Positions 22,858-36,090 of a stretch of DNA of 64,000 nt are shown one piece after another. Location of the stretch: positions 4,736,501 through 4,800,500 of the forward strand of contig BSYO01000013.1 in NCBI GenBank assembly GCA_033239525.1. Reading direction: 5' to 3'. The notes beneath the pieces are model-generated. The model was not told where the DNA came from. It was given only the letters and a program-made list of their open reading frames with translations, and did no database searches. The DNA comes from Nepenthes gracilis (lineage: Eukaryota > Streptophyta > Magnoliopsida > Caryophyllales > Nepenthaceae). Made by a program: the position numbers and the translations under genes. The number at the start of each line of letters is the position of its first letter. Within the stretch, counting starts at the first letter, position 1.

Positions 22858-24016
22858 TGATGGGTCTACTAATACCATAGGCCGGCCCAATCTCAAACCC
22901 AACTACTATTGTGACAAGAGGACTAATAGGTAACGGATGAAATCTCATGAAAAAGATCAATCCAACCCAACCCAAATACCATTATAACAACTAAGGTGAG
23001 GCCAAGGGAATAATAGGTCAAAGGGACAAGTATTAATGGGACAAATATTAATGGCTCAACCGAAAATATAGTCAGACGAACCAATCGGGAAGGCTCTCGT
23101 CCAAGTAGTCAGTAGAGTGATCCGAGTATGCGCTTGCAGCGATCAAAGCATGTGCATGTTGAGTGTCGTCTAAAGCATTTTGACGACTGGATCAGGGGAT
23201 TACTTATGGTCTCCTCACCATAGCAAGGTGACACTTGACAAAGGCGGCTCCCGTCAAAATTCGAACGGCTGGCAAACCCAGAAGCGACACCTATCGTCAA
23301 CCTTGGCGCCAAATTCTATCCCATGAAATATTATAAATACTCCTCGCCGCCATAAGGCAAAGGGAAAAGTGGGGGAGGAGGAAAAAAGAAGGCTTCTTCG
23401 GCATCATCTGAGAGCCTTGCTCAAAACCACGAAGCCCTCTTCGAACGGGAGGAATCTCCTGACTTCCTAAAGCGTAAAGGGAGAACGAAGTTCTCTCCCT
23501 CAGACATAACATCTCCCCTCTCCATCTGTAGTGAGCCATTTCACGAGTATATCCTGGTGAGTCACTTATCAAATGTATCCTTAGAGAGTCACTTACCAAG
23601 TGCATCTCTAATGAGCCATTCCACAAGTGTGTCCTTCGTAAATCACTTACCGAGTGCACATTTAGTGAGCCACTTATTGAATGCAATTTTAGTGAGTCAA
23701 CGACTGTGTGCAACCAAATAAGAGCCTAGACTTCTATATCTTTAAGCCGCCCCCACCAGGCACGTTATATATAACTATACATTCTCTCACATCATTTTTA
23801 TATATTTTTATTTCATTAGAAAGATTTCTAACTTGAGCGTCAAATGATAAATTGAAGAGTGAGTTCCACCAATTCTCTGACATATTGTTTATAATTTGTG
23901 ATGTGTAGGTTTTAGGTTAGTAAAAACGGAGACCAAACCCGCTCCAAATCGATCCGTAGCGAAAGATCGAGTAACTTTTTAATCCGTATTACAACTCGGA
24001 CAATAACAACGCATCA
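22858..24016 (+). mobile_element. Solo LTR of the minisatellite-bearing gypsy-like family (copy 2)
   Basis: The LTR is 1159 bp, begins TGATGGG, ends GCATCA, and is flanked by perfect ATATT duplications. U3 (22858-23330) has the GGCCCAAT-style motifs seen in related LTRs. A TATA box, TATAAATACTCC, lies at 23332-23343. It is followed by a purine/CT-rich leader, a 30-bp minisatellite (about 23520-23720) and a terminal domain (23820-23990). That terminal domain is the reverse complement of the 20465-20900 duplication and of the left end of the 44.9-kb copy. No internal region is attached, so this is a solo LTR left by recombination between two LTRs. ORFs 23109-23312 and 23297-23713 on the - strand are products of this repeat. 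Confidence 0.9.
23520..23720. repeat. 30-bp minisatellite inside the solo LTR
   Basis: About six units of roughly 30 bp with the pattern GTGAGCCACTTAYYRARTGC (for example CACTTACCAAGTGCATCTC). They are related in reverse complement to the array at 21060-21270, so the minisatellite is a feature of the LTR family. Confidence 0.85.
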
Positions 24017-24021
24017 ATATT

Positions 24022-27000
24022 TTTGCAAAAAGGGATTGATTCCAGAATTTTTAAAAAATTTAATAATTTAATAATTTTTATTTAAATAAAAATTTTAAAA
24101 TCAATAAATTTTAAAGAAAAAAATGGGTCACCGTTACTAATATAATAATATGTCAAAATTGATAAAATGTAATCAAAACTAAATAGTTCATAAATGGGAA
24201 AACTTTAATATAGCATTTTAAACCAAATTTAAATACCTACCTTTCAATAATTTTGAAAAAAAATATCTATTTTCTCTATCCATAAAAGATTATAGTTTTA
24301 TTATCTATAAAGTAAGAACATGATTGATTCATTAATTTATAAATATAATTCTTTTCACTAAAGATCTAATTGATTAAGAAAATAATTTTTCTCGTTGAAT
24401 GTAATAAAATTATATGAGATTATAATTTTTAATCATTTAATTTATATATTATGTCATATAAATTAATTCTTATAAATGTACACAATGAAATTATTTTACT
24501 AAAATTGTAATATATCAATTAATTCTTATAAATGTGCCTAAAAAAATTATATTACTGAAGAAGCTACAGCATAACGCTTAAGTTTATTCATACAAATCCA
24601 TCATTAATTGCCATTATCTTAGAGATCATAGCAATAATACAATCAACCGAAATGATGATGTTCTTATGCTTAATTCAGTTATATCTGTCTTTAGCTCAGT
24701 CTTAAATTAGAGTCCTAATCCTTTTAGACTAATTATTGGGTGCCAAAGAGACATCTTTTAAGGGCACCCTAAGTGTGATAAGGTAGAAATAAGGGCAGAG
24801 GTCCCCTAAACTTATGGTTTCTTCTGAACATTATGTACCAAAGGGGACAAAAAGTTTCAGTGTACTGACAATTAAAAAATTATACTAGAAAAATTTTAAT
24901 TTATAATCTTTATATAATTCTTTTTTATACATATATCAAGCATTTTTAAAATTAAAAAAAATAAAAAATTATAAAAAAATTTATATTTCCTATTTGTATA
25001 TAAAAATATAATTGTAAATGAATTATCGATGATGAAATATTTAGTATTTCTCATTATTTGATCGCATTCGCTATTTTAGAAGTATTGTTATATAAAGAAA
25101 TAATTACATAGTTATTTAATATTTGTTATATAAAGAATACTAAATTATAAAATTATTTATCCCATTAAAAATTCATAAATAAAAAATATTTTAAAAATAT
25201 TTTTCATTTTTAATATAAAACAATTACAGTTTTATTTTTCAAAACTTAGTCAATGCGTGACATCAATATCATGGACTATCTTGGGTAAAGTTTGATTTTA
25301 TTGAACTCGTTTATTTTATTAAATAATTCTTTTAGCTATCTATATAATAAAATAATTTAACATTACAAATGATCATAATAAAATTCGCATAACCAAAGAG
25401 AAATTAAGCAAATTATGAAACACTAGAAATTAACATCTTTTTTTTTTATTTTTTGCCGATCCAGAATGAAAATATTTTTTTTGTTTTTAAATTTTTTTTT
25501 TCATCCTTAAATTTTTACTAAGTTGCGTTTTATTTCGTTGATTTCAGGTTTTAATAGAATTTCCCAAAAAAATTTAAGAATAATTATAAATATCAATGCA
25601 TTATTAATGGATATATATAATATATATTTATGATGTGTTCTTGCTCATTAATTAGTTGTGACGGCTACTGTTAGAAGTGTGACTTAATGGGTAAGTTGGG
25701 TCGGGTCCGGGATGATCAAACATTTTTTATTCGGGTTTGGTAAATGTCATTTTTTTAAAATTTAGAAGAACTATATTTCTTGTAGAATGATGATGATGAT
25801 AGTCATCATGACTTTAATTTAGTATCTTAAAATAGATGATTATAATTAAGTTATATTTTAAAAATTAAAAATTAATTACTTTAAAATAATTATATAATAA
25901 TTATTTATTTAAAAATATATAATTAAAATTTAGATAATAAATTTTTTTATCTTTATAACAAATGAAATATCTGTCAACTATTTTTAGATCCATCCTATCG
26001 TAGACAGGGTTGGTATTGTTAGAAGGCCCTTAGGTGGCTAGTGTAAAGTTAGATACTTACGAAATATTTGATTATTTAAATAAAATAAAATAATTATTTT
26101 AATGAATAAAATATAATAAAAATAAAGTTAAAATTTTTTTTTTTAATATTTAGTTATTCATTTTGAATAACTATAAATAAGTTAATAATTAGTATTTTAA
26201 TATTTGATATGTAATAATAGTACGAGAAATACGATAAAAATTTATATTAATAAATTATTTATTCTTATTCGAGAAAAAAGATTCTAGAGATCGGAGAGTA
26301 TGAATAATACCCACAACAATAGTTATTTATATTATGCATAATAGAATTTTGGTACTTGTTCCTCTTCCTACAGCTTTTGAAGCCTTATTGTTACAAAGAT
26401 AAAATATTCAACTCACAAGAAAAGTGCACAAAGAAGCAGTCATAGTTCTGGTCAAACTCATCTCTGCAAATGAACTCGCTATTGTATGGTAGAAATTTTT
26501 GTATGAGGGCGGCGGTCTTGAATATGGATGACATCGAATCGAAAAAGAAAAAAAGTGACGAACTGTTGAAAAATAAGAGACAAATGAGATAGTAGTCAGG
26601 ATTTTGAATGAAGATAAAAGGATGAGGGTAAAACGGTAATAATTACGGGAATAGTTATTCCTTCATACAATGAATAAAAATATTTAAAAAAAATTGATAT
26701 TTTTTATTTATTGAGTTAAATAAATATTTATTTGTCTAAAAATAATTATTTTGTGAAGAAAAAAAACTAAAAGTAAGAATAAATATTTCACTGGTAATAA
26801 GGTGGGAATAAAATTTTTATTCTTATCAATCAAACATGTCATTAAGTCATTTGAATTGTATTTTTCAAGTCCATGTATGCAAAAATAAAATATAAATTTA
26901 AATTTGTTAAAATTTATTAAATCATATTTAATTACAAATAGAAGATGTTAATTTACAGTTTAGGCTAAAAGGATCCTAAAATAAAACGCTTTTGGTATAA

Positions 27001-29150
27001 CTAACCATGAATTAGGGGCACGAGTAGTCAGACTTCATCAATATAGAAGTTCTAGAACAAATATTATTATTATTATTATTTGGGCAAACCAAATTGCCCG
27101 GCTATTAATTAATTTGAAATCCAATGTTATTTTAGTATGTTTAATTAGTAAAATAAAATTAATCATAATTAAATACATATTTAAAAAAAAAATAAATAAA
27201 ATATGTTAATAATTTACTGTACTGACTGTATTGACACCGAAGTCACCACGTTCACCACCGCGATCGGTGGCCACGGGTGTCGTTTTATTGGCTAACCCAA
27301 AGTAGCTAGACACATGATCGTGCTTGGAAAACTATTGGCTCCATTTATTTCACAAAAATTAATTTATTAAAAATATTTTAATATATATATATATATTTTT
27401 AATATTTGGGGTAATGGGGAAAAAATTCACATTTTCTAATACATTAGCAGGTGTGAAACAAAAAGGCAATGAAAAATATTTAACTCCTCAATGAAAGACT
27501 CAAATTTAAATTATATAAAATTAAAGTCAAGTTTTAAAATTAATTCACTATTCAATATTGAATATTCAAAGTTATTAATGAGAACTTTTACACCCAAATA
27601 ATACTATTGCTAGCTCGACGATGCCCCTTGATGACCACCATCGATGGTTGGCGGGCAATACCTGCCATTGATCACTTATTGAAAATATCAGATATCAAAT
27701 ATTGTGAGAAATATTATTTTATATGTTAAATATTAAAAAATAATATATAAAATATAAAAATATACGACATGGACACTTATCTTATGAAAATATATTTAAT
27801 TTTATAAATATATATTTTTTTACAAATAAATGGAACCAAATAGAAAATTATGAATTAAGTGTAGGCAAAATTTTATAAAATTGAAGTATTTATGTAGATT
27901 GCTATAATTATTATATTATTTTATAAAAATTAAAATATAAAAATAAATATTGTAGCCATACCTAAATATATGCCTTTTTTTTTTTTTTTTGAAGAATATA
28001 GATTTGGTTTATATTTCTTCACCCTTTTCTCTTTTTAATAATAAGAGGATATGGAATTTTGAAAGAAAAATTATCATCAGCCAATTATCCTGGAGGGTTG
28101 AATAAATTTAATGACAATGAAATTCAATAAACTTTCTCAAATATAAACATGAACATCACTAATTATAATTTAGAAAATTATCAAAAATACATTCAACTAA
28201 CAACAGGTAATTTATCATTTTACAAAAAAAATAATTATTTTTTAATTATATAAATATTTTTAAATAAAAAATTAGGTTAATTAAAAAAATAATATATCTA
28301 TTAAAATATAATAAAAGCGTACAAAATTTTAATATTTAATCTTAATAAAATATTTAATATATGTCACATCATATAAGATAATTATTTAATTCTACTACTT
28401 GGCTAACATGACGATGGTGTGCATCATAATACTTTAACAGTTAAATCAACATAATGTCATGATCAAAGAATTTACGAGTGTAAGTCATGAAAATTTTATA
28501 TTATAATAGACATTGTTTCTTCAATGTACCAAAGCCAATAAGCAAATTGACCACCTTCTGAGTCTCATTAATTACTCAGTTTTCTTATTTAAGTAGTGTA
28601 AGTCTTGGAGTTTACTTAACTTCAAATTAAACAAATTAAGTCATCTCATTAATTATAAAGTTGTTATTGGTGAGTAATTTTTAACCCTTAAATGTCTGAT
28701 CTCCTCTGGGTTGACTATCAAAGGTAAGTGATTTCTTTATAGGATAAACAATTCATTATTTTTATTTATGTACTTTTCGGTTACCAATTTTAATATAAGT
28801 CATAGTTTACTTTTTAAACGTATATCTGTATTATTATGTCGTGATGATAATTTTACAATAATCCATATAAATATATGTAGGAAAGAGTTAGTACATAATG
28901 TTTTATAAAATATTAACATTATAAAATGGTTAGAAACAATAATACTGTGGCAAAAAAATATATATATTAATGGATAACAATAAGCCATACTTAAAAGTTG
29001 TCATTCGAGCAGAATATGAGCTTCGCTCGATTGAAACTTAAGTAACAATATGCAAGAAAGTATACCCAAGTGAAATATCAAGCAGAGATTGATTGGGGCA
29101 ATGCTTAGTGTGACGTTTTAGTGGAGCCTGATTAGCCTAAATTTTTTTAT
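24022..29150. other. AT-rich intergenic DNA, no gene supported
   Basis: Very AT-rich throughout, with poly-A/T runs and simple AAT or AT repeats (for example 27062-27080 and 27380-27395). No coding region, tRNA or bounded element was recognised on either strand. Confidence 0.6.
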
Positions 29151-29159
29151 GAAACCTCA

Positions 29160-29470
29160 ATGCATGTGCGCTTATGAAGCACATCTCATGAGCGTATAGA
29201 TTGCTCAATCAGTGCACGTGTATGCATCATGCACGTATTAGGTACAAGCTTACTGTAATTTGTATAGATGCATACATCATTCATAATTCTATTATAATCT
29301 ATACACTTTCGTACATTATGTGCATATCAGGCAACAATATCCTTTGTAATCTACTAGTGTGTGTATATTACGAGCACAATAGGGGCAAACATTATGTAAT
29401 CTATATATGTGCACATGTCATATACTCATTATGTGCATACGTTTTATAATCTACTCATTTGTACATGTCC
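29160..29470. repeat. Degenerate minisatellite of about 50 bp units
   Basis: Five or six imperfect units repeat the series TGTGCAYRT..CAT, ATGTGCAYA, GGCAACAATATY and TATGTAATCTA(C/T). Clear unit ends are GTAATTTGTATA, ATAATCTATAC, GTAATCTAC, GTAATCTAT and ATAATCTAC. The two overlapping + strand ORFs (29201-29449 and 29407-29706) are by-products. Confidence 0.7.
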
Positions 29471-30001
29471 TGTCCGACATCATTCGAGATTTTATGATTT
29501 TTTATTTTAAGAATTATTATATGGATTATAAGAATTATTATATTATTTTAAATATTTATTATATAAAAATAAATATCAAGTTATACCTAAAATTCATGCC
29601 AAAAATTATTTTATTGAATAACTTAAAATCGAGTTTTTTTCCTTTATCCTTGTCCCCCTTTTTTCGTGAAAGTTATGTGGAGTTTTTATATCCTTTAATT
29701 TCCTAAAATGACAGTTTTTAAATAGTATTTGGGGGAAGTTGAAAACCTCAGCTAATTTAAATTCATTAAAAACCATCCAACATTATTTAAAAAATTATCT
29801 TACACTTGTCTATAATAAGTGACGCTTTATTCTATCTATTATAAAATAGAAACATAATCAATTGTTTAGTGATACTAATATACTTTTTTTTTAAATCAAA
29901 GACTAGACTGATTAAATAAAAAAAATTTAATAAAATAATATGATATTATAATTTTTAATAATCTTACTATAAATAAATAGAATTACAAAGATCAATACTT
30001 T

Positions 30002-30480
30002 TGATGGGTATTATTATCAAAGGCCCAATGGAAAGAATTCGTCTGAGGATTCAGCCCATAGAACATGAAGGCCCAATTAGCCCATGTGACCCAAATTAGT
30101 GGATGTGCTCGTCACCTTTATCCGAGAGATTCGCTTATTGAATGACTATGGAATCAACGCCAACGGTTGAAGCGGTTTCCCTCTTTTATCTTGTATCAAC
30201 GATCTTGGACACCGGTTAAAATTGTCAATTGAGCAAAATCTTATCCACTTGACAGTTTTTTAGGCGGTTGATAAAAATAGTCAACCGCTCACTAATTTCT
30301 ATAAAAACTATTTTTTTTCGACAAGAGAGGGGACGACGCTCAAACAAATTAAAAACAAAATAAAGACGTTTAAAGCGCACGCACTCTCACTCACTAAGAT
30401 ACTTTCAAGAAAACATGGGCCATAAATTAAATTATTTTAACAAGTATATTCACTTGTGTCATTATATTTTTATTTATTTA
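30002..30480 (+). mobile_element. LTR-like fragment, gypsy style
   Basis: It starts TGATGGGTATTATTATC and carries AAAGGCCCAATGG and AGGCCCAATTAGCCC, then a TATA-like TTCTATAAAAAC at about 30298. This is the same start and U3 style as the solo LTRs at 22858 and 31311. No matching end or TSD was found, so it is probably truncated or diverged. Confidence 0.45.
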
Positions 30481-30573
30481 AAGAAGAATTTTGATTTGAG
30501 TGTTGAAGGATATATAGAAAAATGATGATATTTTATGTTGCACGGGATTTAGAAATAAATCTCACAAATCTTT

Positions 30574-30852
30574 AAATCTTGACTCATTAATTTTAATATT
30601 CAAAGATGAATCGAGAAGCTTGTTTGTATCACCAGATTCATCCTCAATTGTAATTTGAGCTCAACAAAATAATCCATTGTAGTTTTAAAAAAATCAAATC
30701 CATTTCAAATCTAATAGATAAATCTTGACTCATTAATCCATACCATAATTCAGATTCGAAGATGATTCAGTGTTAAAGCTTGTTTGTATCATCAAAAGCA
30801 TTCATCCTCAAACTTGTAATTTGAGCTCAACAAAATAATCCATTATAGTTTG
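30574..30852. repeat. Direct repeat of about 120-135 bp
   Basis: Copies at about 30574-30692 and 30716-30852 share AATCTTGACTCATTAAT, AGCTTGTTTGTATCA, ATTCATCCTCAA and TAATTTGAGCTCAACAAAAT. They may be part of the degenerate LTR tail next to them. Confidence 0.8.
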
Positions 30853-30859
30853 GGGAAAA

Positions 30860-31305
30860 ATATTCTATAGCAACCATATATTAATGTAACAGATGAAAAT
30901 GTTAAAGAAGAATGTGTAAAGTCACTTCACAAGGTATTTATATAAGATGTTAAAGAATGTTAAAGATAAAGAATAATAATATTTATAAATTTTTAAAAAT
31001 AATATTTATATAATGTAGGATAAGATGTAACATTTCCAATTCCAAAATTTAATTATTAAAATTTTAATTCATAATTAGCTTAAATTTAATTTTTTATCTA
31101 TATCTATTTAAAATTTATTTATTTATTGCATTGATCAAAACCCAAAGTTATTATCGGGAAGTGAACCCGAAAAATCCAATATCGATAAATGATCAAAAAA
31201 TAAATAATAATTTAGAATATAAGATTCCAAATACTATAACCAAAAGTTGCTATTGAATCATTTGTCCAAATGAGCATTTATACTAAATTAGAGTGATCAA
31301 AATTA
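30860..31305. other. AT-rich intergenic DNA
   Basis: Nothing recognisable; poly-A/T tracts only. Confidence 0.6.
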
Positions 31306-31310
31306 TTACT
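31306..31310. repeat. Target-site duplication TTACT (left copy)
   Basis: TTACT precedes TGATGGGTAG and recurs at 32403-32407 directly after GCATCA. Confidence 0.88.
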
Positions 31311-32402
31311 TGATGGGTAGGCCCATAGTTGGCAGGCCCAATAAGAAATCGGTCCAAAATTCAAAAAGGCCTAACGCGCATTAGACGGTCAACGTGTTAG
31401 CGTTTACCGTCCGGTTACTGTAACGAACGACAATAAGCGTCCCTTCAGGACGGTCCAACATTTACGTTGATTGATTGAATACTATAAAGATGTGTAACAG
31501 GTAGTAAAGATAGTAAACCTAATAAATTCAGCCGGGCCAAATTTGGCAGCCAATCTCGTACACGAAAAGTAACGATCATTTTTATGATTACACACTTTCC
31601 TAAAAGCTGGTCTCCTCTAAGAAGGCAACAACGAATTCAGTGCCAACAACGAGGTCTAACGATCACAATAACATGAAAGAAAAGCAGATAATCCGGAGAT
31701 TCGTTACACTATTCAAAAGGAAAATGACCAATCAAATCACGCCAGTCACGACCACAAACTCAGAAGAGGCCGCCATCGCCAGGCCAAGGATCACGCCACT
31801 CTGACCAAGGAAGGTGGCTTTCCCCACCATCTATATAAGCTCAAAGTCTCAACTCTGAAAAGGATATACTTTCAGAACACGCTTGTAAAAGAATGCACGC
31901 TTTCTAAGACAATAGAGACTCTCTAATACAATCTAAGCTACGAACGCATACAGTGCTTAAGCAAAACTTCTCATCTTTCTCCCTAAAGCGTTCACCTTCT
32001 AATCCCACTCTAAGCCTTTAAATTGCACAGTATCCTTCAGCTCTCTAAGAGCCATCTTCCAAAACTTTCATACTTTCGGGACACAACTTCCACTTGTTAT
32101 CTGAGAACAACGAGTTGGAACTCACACTTTCAACGGGCCACAGGATCATCTCTACTTCTACAGGCCAACACTCCCAACAAATTTATTATCTCTCTCTCTT
32201 ATTTATCACTTCATCTTCTCCAATTTGAAGGCTTTTTACTGACGTAAATGTCGAAGTGTTTTTATGTGATAACCTCCTTTCTGCGGCACCTAACATCTCG
32301 TTTTACGTAGTGGTGTCATGTGGATTTGACTCGATGAACGGAGTGGATTAAATCAACCGGATGAATCCAAATTTATTCAAAGTCAAATCCAGGTACGCAT
32401 CA
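31311..32402 (+). mobile_element. Solo LTR, gypsy (Tat-like) style
   Basis: The LTR is 1092 bp, starts TGATGGGTAGGCCC, ends GTACGCATCA, and has perfect TTACT duplications. A TATA box, TATATAAG, lies at 31832-31839. Near the end the sequence TTTACTGACGTAAATGTCGA then AGTGTTTTTATG is the diverged form of a motif common at the 3' side of plant Tat/Ogre-type LTRs (that assignment is from memory of the family style). The last 170 bases align with the reverse complement of 60414-60560, so both belong to one family. ORF 32023-32247 lies inside and is not a gene. Confidence 0.9.
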
Positions 32403-32407
32403 TTACT

Positions 32408-35400
32408 TAACCACACTATTAGACAAAAATTGAGGTTAAATTCGATCATTAACCTATCTCCACCGTAAATTGGATATTATAATACTAAAAACAGTAACAA
32501 AAATAATACCCTAAAATTATTGTTCTAAAAAATATATTGCAATCAATGGAATTCAATATCGTAATTCTAATCCTCGAATAGTTTTTTTTTTTTAATCTAA
32601 ACTGCCTGCAAGCAAGCCTCAAGCCATTACATCTAAAAGGTTGATAAAAAATTAAGGTAAAAAAGGCAATCACTCAATAGATATATAATTTTCATAAATA
32701 ATATATATAATATCAAATACGTATTAAAATATGACATGATCAAGTGTTCATATATCGAGAACATATTTTATAAACTTATCATGCACAATTTAAAATCGAT
32801 AATTAATTTTTTTAAATTTTACAATATTAAAAATATTGTATAAATCATGCCTAAAATTTAGAAGACCAAACATCAGTGATGGATTCACTAATAAATGAGC
32901 AAATATTAAAACTTAATTTATAATTATTTATATATAATTACAAGTTATACGTTACTATTTAAGATCTGTTAGTAGAACGTCATATATTTAATCATGTAAA
33001 TGGGCTCAAACATCATTTTCAATTCGAAGATGGTTTGATATTTAATTTTACTAATAATATATTAAAACATGTCATAATATATTATATCTATTTTCTATAA
33101 TAGTCCGTATATGATTAAATTAAAAACTCTACATAAATAGGGATATATGCTTTACATTTTTTTAGACCAAATGAAATATTCTTATTATTAAATTTATGTA
33201 GCATTTTTTAATTTTTTTTTTAAAATTGTGACATGCAACAATATTTGTGAACACTTCTAAAACATAAAAGAATAGCAGTACATGATTTGTAAATATATTA
33301 GGTTGTTCATTTCTAAAATTATAAAAAAAATCAGTTTTGTTAATATAATTTTATCACCGCATATAAGTTATAAAGTATGCATAATCAATTTTGTAAATTT
33401 TTAGAATATAAAATAATATATATCTAAAAATTTAGAAACACGTAAAAATATTTGAATATGATTTACAGGCATATATAAACATTGTTGCAAAAAATTAGTT
33501 TTTAAACATAATGTACATAAATTGAATACATTTATTTTATAAAAATTACATAAAATAAAAATAAAAGTCATGTAAGTGTAGTATAAACATTACATGTATG
33601 AAATTATAGCACGTATAATAAAATAAAATATACTTAAAGAGATTAAAAAATATCAGTAATAACTAAAATATGGCTTATATGCACTTGCCTTAAATTTAAA
33701 ATCACCAAAGATCTCCTAAATTTACCTAATTTATCCTAATTTAGTTTTCTCTCATTCTTTCTCCCTCTCTTCACTTTTCTGCAAAATGGTTCAAAATTGA
33801 CTAAAAATTGACCAAGAGGACTTTATACAGAAAATTAGTACATGTATGTCTACTAGGTGCGCATTAAGTACTAAGATATAAACTTTATGGTGTATAAAAT
33901 CTTTCAAGAGCACGTTAGGCATTTATATTTTGCCTGAAATATACATGTGTATTATTTGTCGATGCATCGAGTATTATTAATCTACATAAAGTACGTATAA
34001 GTTATTTTTCAGGCAAAATTTTACTGTCTAAAGTAAGCATTTGTGTAGGTCAGACATTGATCGGGCGCCACTCAATCTAATGTGGTCCGATCAAAAATTT
34101 AATTTTGAAACATAATTTTATTTGAACTCGATATTTTTATTAATTTAAATTAATTAATTTTTATTAAAAATATAATTCGTGATCTATACCCAACAGAAAA
34201 GAAAACATTTAAGATGGTTTAAACACTTAAAATATAATCTAATAAAAATAAATATTTAATTAAATTTAAAATTTTATTGATGTTGTAACCTCATTTGTAT
34301 TCTAATAATTATAACCTAACTATGGAGTTCAATTATTTTAAAATAGTGCTCATTTTGTTTTTGTTTTTTCCTAAATGGCAACTTTGTGGGTCCCTACCTG
34401 TGATGAGCTAGTTACAATGAGAGCCCATCCAGATTTTGTTTGAATATGCGTCGATTTAGATTTTGGTTGGTTAGCATAGTCAATAATTTTATAATTTTAT
34501 TTGTTTAATATAACATAATAAATAATTATATTATTATTTTTAGAAAAATAGTGAAAAATTAACTAATCTTAAAGTGATAAATAAGTTATAGTTTCTTATA
34601 AATAAATTTAAAAGAATTAATTAATAATTTTTGATAAATTAATTAAATTAATATTTAATTATTAATATATGTATATTTATTTTTTATTCACATAAATTTT
34701 TATCAGTGCTCATTTATTTTTTTACATTTTTATGTTGTGTTATATTTTAGTTTTTTTTACCTCTATAGGGAGACGTATTTCTTTCTCACAATCCCATTCT
34801 CTTTTAATAATTTTTCGGGTTGATCATACATTATGCTTTTTTTTTTTTGTATAATACATTGATAATTAATTACTCATACAAAGATAATATTTTTAGATCA
34901 GCTGTTTACCATGAAACTAATTTAACTTAATCAAAGAGATTTTTCACTTTTTTTTATATTTCGTGCTTAGATTGCCACATTAACTAAGACATCGATCTTA
35001 ACTCCAACTCGTCCCACTTGAGAATAAATGCTTCCTTAGCAATCTATTAGTATTTATCATAATTTGATCTTACAAAAGTAATTTTTTATAATTTATTAAT
35101 ATATATCTTATAATAAATATTAACAGACGATTTGACACTGATATCATAAAAGAATTAAAAGTTACTCCATTTCTGAATGATTATTATTCATTTTACTCTT
35201 TAGGTTCAACATTAATGCATTTTACCACTTTCTTGCCAATAATTTTTTTTATTTTAAAAACTTTGGCTATTTAAAGCTAAATTATCATTTTCTCCTTTAT
35301 GTTTTAATATATTGTAAAAATGACATGACTGTAAATGTATACTTTGATAATGGGCTGCAACCTTGGAGACTAATCAAACAGCTGCATATAACTTTCTTTT

Positions 35401-36060
35401 TTTTTAACAGAAGTCTTCATATTCTAGCAATCTTTATAATTCCTATCCAAAAAATTAAAATAATTTTTTGCTGATTTTTCCCCTAAGAAACATCAGAAAT
35501 AACATTTTTTAATATATGCAGAATATTAATATCATAATTTTTTTTTAATAATTATATTTTTTGACGAATAAATGGAGCCAAACTTAAAATTATCTTAGCG
35601 TGGTTGGGCCGTATTTAATTATAAATAGATACATAGCTTACGAATTCTTGTGCATCCAATTAATTACTTGGCATTTGCTTCAGCAAGGTTCCATCTTACT
35701 TCAAACCTACCCAAAAGTTGACTCTGGCTGATATAAATAGAGCTTAGTTTTCAATCTAAGTATAAAAATTAATACTTTATTCATATGAACAACCCTAAAA
35801 ATAAATAATAAATAAGTACAAAACATATTTTAAAAAATAGGAATTCATAATATTTTAATATTTATCCTCGGAAATCTCCCCCTCAGCTTGACTTATTTGT
35901 TTTCTACTCATATCGTGACACTTAGTTTTTTTATTTTATATAAAAAATTATTATTAATGAATTTATGTAATTAAATTAAAAAAAAAAGGTTCCAAATTAA
36001 AACAGGTGTTAAAGGATATGGAGTCATGAAGTTTCGTGCGGGGGAGGGTGAAGGCGCCAA
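32408..36060. other. AT-rich intergenic DNA upstream of the beta-galactosidase
   Basis: No gene or bounded element was recognised. A block at 33700-33790 (ACCTAATTTATCC then a CTCTCATTCTTTCTCCCTC tract) resembles that at 9000-9120 and may be a second relic of one old element. A TATAAATAG at 35732-35740 is too far from the coding start to be the likely promoter. Confidence 0.5.
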
Positions 36061-36062
36061 AA

Positions 36063-36073
36063 GTGGGTCCCAC
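36063..36073 (+). promoter_or_regulatory. Palindromic TCP-type motif GTGGGTCCCAC
   Basis: The 11-bp palindrome GTGGGTCCCAC matches the known core of plant TCP transcription-factor sites (GGNCCCAC / GTGGGNCC). It lies about 290 bp upstream of the start codon and just upstream of a TATA-like box. Use as a TCP site is inferred from sequence only. Confidence 0.5.
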
Positions 36074-36078
36074 AAAAC

Positions 36079-36090
36079 TATATTTAAAAT
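36079..36090 (+). promoter_or_regulatory. Probable TATA box of the beta-galactosidase
   Basis: CTATATTTAAAAT lies about 270 bp upstream of the ATG. A CT-rich leader (ACTCTCTCTCTATCTC at about 36140) follows, as expected for a plant 5' UTR. Confidence 0.5.

Noticed and set aside
23109..23713. - strand ORFs of 67 and 138 codons
   Set aside because: They are antisense to the solo LTR 22858-24016, which has exact ends and a TSD.
29201..29706. Two overlapping + strand ORFs, Cys/His/Ile-rich
   Set aside because: They are generated by the ~50-bp minisatellite and the AT-rich tail.
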